DNA of 19,332 bases, taken from contig JBNKLQ010000102.1 of the NCBI GenBank assembly GCA_050292445.1, positions 1 to 19,332 of the forward strand, in the 5' to 3' direction. Of the stretch, positions 15,580 through 19,332 are shown in pieces. The notes under the pieces are model-generated. The model was not told the DNA's origin, searched no databases, and saw only the letters and a program-made list of their open reading frames with translations. This stretch comes from Leptofilum sp050292445. GTDB taxonomy: Bacteria > Chloroflexota > Anaerolineae > Promineifilales > Promineifilaceae. The translations under genes and the position numbers were made by a program. Every line of letters starts with the position of its first letter. Positions within the stretch are counted from its first letter, which is position 1.

Positions 15580-17649
15580 ATGCTTATGACCAAAACAGCA
15601 ACCTCCGACAACCCATACCATTACAATGGCTCCGATAGCGGTCGCCTCTTTTTTGGGCGCCAAGATGTTTTCACCTGGATTTTAGAACAAACGGGAGATG
15701 AACTAGCAGCAGATCAGCTGCTAATCTTGCAAGGGCCAGCAAAAATTGGCAAAACGGCCGTTCTCAAACAAATAGAATTTGGCGCGCTGCACCCGCCGTT
15801 TGTTGGCATCTATCTCAATTTAGCCCAAATTGCTCTAGACAGTTTAAGTGCCCTCTATTGGGAGATTGCCAACGCAGGTCTCACGGCACTGTCCCGGCAA
15901 AATATTGAGCTGGACACACTAAACCACACCGATTTCATTGCCGATCCGGCCAAAGCGATACAGCAACAATTTTTGCTCCCCACCGAAAAGCTGCTGCAAG
16001 AGAAACGGCCGTTCACCCAAAGCCAATCGCGCCACCTGCTCTTCTTATTCGATAACACCGAACTGCTGCTGGAACAAATCAGTGCAGGCGCACTGCCAGC
16101 CAACACCTTATCCGCCCTACACACTGATCTCACCGGAGAAACCACAGCCCATACCTTGTTTGCCATCGCGGATGAACCAAACGGCCGTGCGCCCGATCTG
16201 CCAGATAGCCTTGTTTACCAATTACCCCCCTTGGATGAAGATGAAACGGTGGCCCTGGTACGGCAGCCTGTTTCATTTACACTAGTGCAGGATGTCGCCC
16301 AATATATTTATCATGTTACCGCTGGCTACCCCCAGAAAACACATCAGTTGTGCCATGCGCTATACGAGCATCAGCAGCAATATGATCTGGCTCAAATTAC
16401 TGTGGCGGACGTGGCCGCCGTACATAAATTCACCACAAAAAATGGCACCGGCCCCCTACCTCCATATGATTTACAGGGCAGCAATGCGGTTAAGCAGGCG
16501 TTTCGCTTAACCCATGAATGGGAGTTTAGGCGAAATCGTTCTTTTTATTTGCTGCTGGCGGCTATCGTTTTATTGGCAGTTTCCATTTTGCTTTATTCTT
16601 CGACTGGTGATTCGCCGGTAAGTCAGCAGATTGCTGGATTTTTGGGGGCTGAGACCGCTACACCAACGGCCGTTCCCCCCACCCCAGAAAATCAGAGCGA
16701 GGCCATAGCCAGCCTACTCGAACCAGCCGCCACCGAAACACCCCTACCTACTGAAACACCATCACCCACCCCGACAGAAACGCCTACATCAACGCCAACA
16801 GCCACACCCACCAACACCCCCACCGCCACACCTGACCGATACCCAGAAATGATTGTACGCGACCAGGACGGCATGGTGATGATGCTTGTCCCAGCAGACA
16901 CCTTCATCATGGGAGCCGCCGAAAACGATTTCATTTCCGCTCCAGATGAACGTCCCCGGCATGAGGTGCGCCTCTCGCAATTCTACATGGATAAATACGA
17001 AGTCAATGTAGAGCAATACGCGGCTTTTCTCAATCGACTGGGCTCCTATGAGCGGGCCTGCGAAGGAGTCGATTGTGCCTGGCCAAATGAACTGGCAGGG
17101 TATACCAGCTACCTCATTCGCCAGGATTTGGGTGACGGCACCGTACAGTATTATCCGCTTACCGGCTTCGCTAACTATCCCATCAATCATGTAAGCTGGT
17201 ACGGAGCCAAACTCTACTGTGAATCGGTGGGAGCCCGCCTGCCTACTGAAGCCGAATGGGAATACGCCGCCAGGGGCACAGACGACCGTGTCTATCCCTG
17301 GGGCAACATCCAGCCAGAACCCGGCGGCGATCTCGCAATTTTCCAGAGCGAAAGTTACGAGAATCTCATGCCGGTGGATGCACTGCCCGATGGAGCCAGT
17401 CCTTTTGGTATCTTCGGCATGGCTGGCAGCCTGTGGGAGTGGACAGCCGACTGGTACAAAGAAACGTGGTATGCAGAAAGCAACATCAGCAATCCTACCG
17501 GACCGGAAACCGGGTTTGCCCGCGTTATTCGGGGTGGAGCCTGGCCCTTTAACAACCGGGCCGACCGCATTCGCGCCACCAATCGCAGCTCACTCTCGCC
17601 AGATTTTATCAGTTCGGCCGTTGGCTTTCGCTGCGTTCGTAACCCGTAA
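15580..17649 (+). CDS. Transmembrane NTPase with Thr/Pro stalk and FGE/SUMF1-like domain
   Basis: A 689-residue three-part protein. Residues about 20-300 form a STAND/AAA-type NTPase: the entry GRQDVFTWIL, Walker A GPAKIGKT (52-59), Walker B LLFLFDN, and a helical C-terminal part. One membrane segment spans about 321-341. A stalk of repeated T-P/E-T-P (about 370-425) follows, then an FGE-sulfatase/SUMF1-like domain (about 432-689) with DERPRHEVRLSQFYMDKYEV, VSWYGAKLYCESVGARLPTEAEWEYAARG, GMAGSLWEWTADWY, RVIRGGAW and the terminal VGFRCVRNP. By the usual orientation the NTPase is cytosolic and the FGE-like domain outside. The paired catalytic cysteines of true formylglycine-generating enzyme are not seen, so a binding or other modifying role is more likely. 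Start: ATG 15580; a second at 15586 is equally possible, and neither has a ribosome site. It follows the kinases but has its own promoter and operator. Confidence 0.9.
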   Translation: MLMTKTATSDNPYHYNGSDSGRLFFGRQDVFTWILEQTGDELAADQLLILQGPAKIGKTAVLKQIEFGALHPPFVGIYLNLAQIALDSLSALYWEIANAGLTALSRQNIELDTLNHTDFIADPAKAIQQQFLLPTEKLLQEKRPFTQSQSRHLLFLFDNTELLLEQISAGALPANTLSALHTDLTGETTAHTLFAIADEPNGRAPDLPDSLVYQLPPLDEDETVALVRQPVSFTLVQDVAQYIYHVTAGYPQKTHQLCHALYEHQQQYDLAQITVADVAAVHKFTTKNGTGPLPPYDLQGSNAVKQAFRLTHEWEFRRNRSFYLLLAAIVLLAVSILLYSSTGDSPVSQQIAGFLGAETATPTAVPPTPENQSEAIASLLEPAATETPLPTETPSPTPTETPTSTPTATPTNTPTATPDRYPEMIVRDQDGMVMMLVPADTFIMGAAENDFISAPDERPRHEVRLSQFYMDKYEVNVEQYAAFLNRLGSYERACEGVDCAWPNELAGYTSYLIRQDLGDGTVQYYPLTGFANYPINHVSWYGAKLYCESVGARLPTEAEWEYAARGTDDRVYPWGNIQPEPGGDLAIFQSESYENLMPVDALPDGASPFGIFGMAGSLWEWTADWYKETWYAESNISNPTGPETGFARVIRGGAWPFNNRADRIRATNRSSLSPDFISSAVGFRCVRNP

Positions 17650-17819
17650 AGGCTTGCGACTTTCCCGAAGAAGCGTATGATTGCCGTGAGCATCGCACGC
17701 GCAAAATTTGGTGAATGTGCTACATCTTCTCCAGATCATTTTGCCACCCACCAAAAGTGCATTGCCCGACCGATAGATGAATAGTTACAAATTTAATTTA
17801 AACAAAAGTGAGGAGTCTA

Positions 17820-18074
17820 ATGAGTAACATCAGTGATTTACCAATCAGCCCTGAATTGCTAGAGATTTTGCGTTGCCCACTGGCCGTGCAATCAACGGAG
17901 TATGGAGACGATCCTGGAAAACTGGAACTGGTACACAATTGCTGGCTGGTTTGTGCTGACACAAATATGAAATATCCCATTCGAGACGGGATTCCAGTGA
18001 TGCTAATTGATGAAGGGATGAAATGGCGCGATACGGCCGTTGCCGATCTACCTGTTCCCCCACCATCAGCCTGA
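17820..18074 (+). CDS. Trm112-like protein (UPF0434/YcaR-related)
   Basis: An 84-residue protein. ISPELLEILRCPLAVQSTEY opens it, LVHNCWLVCADTNMKYPIRDGIPVMLIDEG ends the fold, and a short Pro-rich tail follows. The closing NMKYPIRDGIPVML is the most diagnostic block of the Trm112-like family. Three cysteines (LRC, HNC, LVC) are arranged as an imperfect zinc-ribbon remnant. Eukaryotic and archaeal Trm112 activate methyltransferases; the bacterial partner is not established. GTGAGGAG (17808-17815) stands four bases before this ATG, which fixes the start; a GTG in frame at 17808 is part of that ribosome site. Twelve bases separate it from the response regulator downstream. Confidence 0.85.
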   Translation: MSNISDLPISPELLEILRCPLAVQSTEYGDDPGKLELVHNCWLVCADTNMKYPIRDGIPVMLIDEGMKWRDTAVADLPVPPPSA

Positions 18075-18085
18075 ATGAATATGCT

Positions 18086-18457
18086 ATGAAAACCATCTTA
18101 CAAATCGAAGATAATCATGCCAATCGCTTGTTGGTTGAGCGTGTTTTAGAGCCACATAATTACCGTTTGCTGCATGCAGCCGATGGCGAAACAGGCGTCG
18201 CACTAGCTCTGGATGAAAAACCAGACTTGATTTTGGTTGATATGGGTTTACCAGATGTAGATGGGCAAACTGTCGTGACTTTGCTCAAGCAAATTCCAGA
18301 CATGGAAAATATCCCCATCGTAGCAATCACCGCCTGGCCACCCGACAAAGCCTTAGAAATGGCCAGACAATACGGTTGTGATGGCTGTATCACCAAACCA
18401 ATCGATGTAAAGACCTTTGCAGATCAAGTCGCAGCCTACTTTTATAATGACGCTTAA
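18086..18457 (+). CDS. Single-domain response regulator (CheY/DivK-like)
   Basis: A 123-residue protein that is only a receiver domain: acidic pair in LQIEDNHANR, acceptor D52 in LILVDMGLPDVDG, the switch Thr in VAITAW and the conserved Lys in CITKPID. With no output domain it would act by protein contact or as an intermediate in a phosphorelay, accepting phosphate from an HPt such as those encoded 3-8 kb upstream. The frame is open further upstream, but the ATG at 18086 matches the first beta strand (MKTILQIED) and lies after the Trm112-like stop. Its last 11 bases overlap the GNAT start. Confidence 0.92.
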   Translation: MKTILQIEDNHANRLLVERVLEPHNYRLLHAADGETGVALALDEKPDLILVDMGLPDVDGQTVVTLLKQIPDMENIPIVAITAWPPDKALEMARQYGCDGCITKPIDVKTFADQVAAYFYNDA

Positions 18458-19328
18458 GCCTGCAACCGAAATTACAGCAGCAACATCACGAATGGAACTT
18501 CATCAAGCAAGCAATTTTACTTTTGAGCAATTAACTGATGCGTACAATGAAACCCGCATCGATTATCTGGTACCTATGCCCATGAACGTCGCCCGCTTGA
18601 TGGAATATTGTCGGGTTTATGATGTTTCTTTGGAACATTCCTGTATTGCTGTTGAAGATGAAATCATGCTGGGCTTGGGCATGCTGGGTATGCGGCACCA
18701 GCGCGGCTGGATCACACGATTAGGGGTATTGCCAGCGGGACGCCGCAAAGGTACCGGCAGCGCCCTCATGGAAGGTCTTATTAACACTGCTCAGCAAGAA
18801 TCTCTCCAGACAATGTGGCTAGAGGTGATTAAGGGTAACGAGCCAGCTCATAATCTTTTCCGCAAATATGGGTTTGAAGAAACACGCGAACTCATTGTGG
18901 CCCGTCGTGCCCCAAAAGCAGAGTCTAACAAGGTCATTTTTGACCAAATCAGGCGCATTACCACCCTCAACCATGAGGATGCCATCATTTTACTTTCACA
19001 TCGACAAGAACGGCCGAATTGGCTCAACGATACAGAATCCCTGCAAAACGTGCGCAACCTCTCCGCCCTGCTAGTGGAGCTAAAAAACGGCGGGCGTGGT
19101 TGGGTTACTTATCATGCAGGGCTGCTACAGCTCACCCGGCTCATCGTAGAAGTTACCGTGGGCGATCCCACCGAAGTGACAGAAGCCATCCTGACGGTAT
19201 TGCACCAGCGGCACAAACGCCAGGACTCCATTGCTGAAAACTTATGTGAAGACGAAAAATGGCTTGGTTTCCAAAAAGCAGGCTATTTTGATTCGTTTCG
19301 CCGCATTGAAATGACGCGGCCACTATAA
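18447..19328 (+). CDS. GNAT family N-acetyltransferase with extended C-terminal half
   Basis: A 293-residue protein. The N-terminal GNAT domain (about 20-165) has the acetyl-CoA motif WITRLGVLPAGRRKGTGSALM (R/Q-x-x-G-x-G as RRKGTG), then WLEVIKGNEPAHNLFRKYGFEE, the standard motif B. The C-terminal 120 residues lack motif A but end LGFQKAGYFDSFRRIEMTRPL, like the last strand and helix of a GNAT fold, so it may be a tandem GNAT whose second domain has decayed. It transfers an acetyl group to an unknown amine. The ATG at 18447 overlaps the response regulator by 11 bases; ATG 18492 is an alternative, and neither has a clear ribosome site. Coupling to the response regulator suggests a linked function, but that is inference. 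Confidence 0.88.
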   Translation: MTLKPATEITAATSRMELHQASNFTFEQLTDAYNETRIDYLVPMPMNVARLMEYCRVYDVSLEHSCIAVEDEIMLGLGMLGMRHQRGWITRLGVLPAGRRKGTGSALMEGLINTAQQESLQTMWLEVIKGNEPAHNLFRKYGFEETRELIVARRAPKAESNKVIFDQIRRITTLNHEDAIILLSHRQERPNWLNDTESLQNVRNLSALLVELKNGGRGWVTYHAGLLQLTRLIVEVTVGDPTEVTEAILTVLHQRHKRQDSIAENLCEDEKWLGFQKAGYFDSFRRIEMTRPL

Positions 19329-19332
19329 CGCA

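Noticed and set aside
16735..16835. Tandem repeat or CRISPR-like pattern of ACACC/CACCAACACC
   Set aside because: It is the coding sequence of the Thr/Pro stalk; units are irregular and in frame, with no spacers.
15580..17649. True formylglycine-generating enzyme (sulfatase activator)
   Set aside because: Cysteines in the domain (ERAC, VDC, LYC, FRC) do not form the catalytic pair arrangement of FGE, and no sulfatase gene is nearby.

Overview
The window is a moderately GC bacterial chromosome segment, densely coded on both strands, with no plasmid, phage or transposase genes. A sortase with an LPxTG-like substrate suggests a single-membrane (monoderm) organism. Together with large GAF/hybrid histidine kinases, a serine/threonine-proline-rich membrane stalk and a class III-type sirtuin, this best fits a Chloroflexota (Anaerolineae-like) genome. 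That assignment is inference; no rRNA or marker gene is present. The most striking global property is the octamer palindrome ACGGCCGT, which I counted 28 times in 19.3 kb (about 0.3 expected in random sequence). It occurs in all reading frames and in leader regions, like the highly iterated palindromes of cyanobacteria.

Layout. 1-3315 (minus strand): an intramembrane protease-like YhfC protein, an ABC transporter ATPase and its ABC-2 permease in one operon, followed by the 5' part of an S58 (P1/DmpA-like) peptidase that runs off the left edge. 3316-3494 is a divergent control region with an extended -10 to the left and a palindrome enclosing TATAAT to the right. 3495-4853 is a magnesium transporter mgtE. 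4854-5336 is the only long gene-free stretch. It appears to hold a free-standing structured RNA of about 370 nt with its own promoter, a 13-bp closing helix and an intrinsic terminator. 5337-6313 (minus) is a translationally coupled pair: a small PD-(D/E)XK-like protein and hypoxanthine phosphoribosyltransferase. 6409-7173 is a sirtuin. 7308-8657 is a sortase and its probable cell-wall substrate. 8766-9782 (minus) is a VAT1/quinone-oxidoreductase-like MDR enzyme, probably on a leaderless mRNA.

9989-19328 (plus) is a signalling region: a stand-alone HPt protein, a soluble GAF-GAF hybrid kinase with two receivers, and a membrane hybrid kinase with no sensor domain, one degenerate receiver, one intact receiver and an HPt. 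These are followed by a membrane-spanning NTPase joined by a Thr/Pro stalk to an FGE/SUMF1-like domain, a Trm112-like zinc-ribbon-type protein, a single-domain response regulator and a double-domain GNAT acetyltransferase. The first three are likely one multistep phosphorelay unit. No DNA-binding output regulator is encoded here, so the output must lie elsewhere or be protein-protein.

The items most worth following up are the ACGGCCGT palindrome, the unassigned RNA at about 4958-5331, and the NTPase-stalk-FGE protein with a near-perfect operator palindrome over its promoter.
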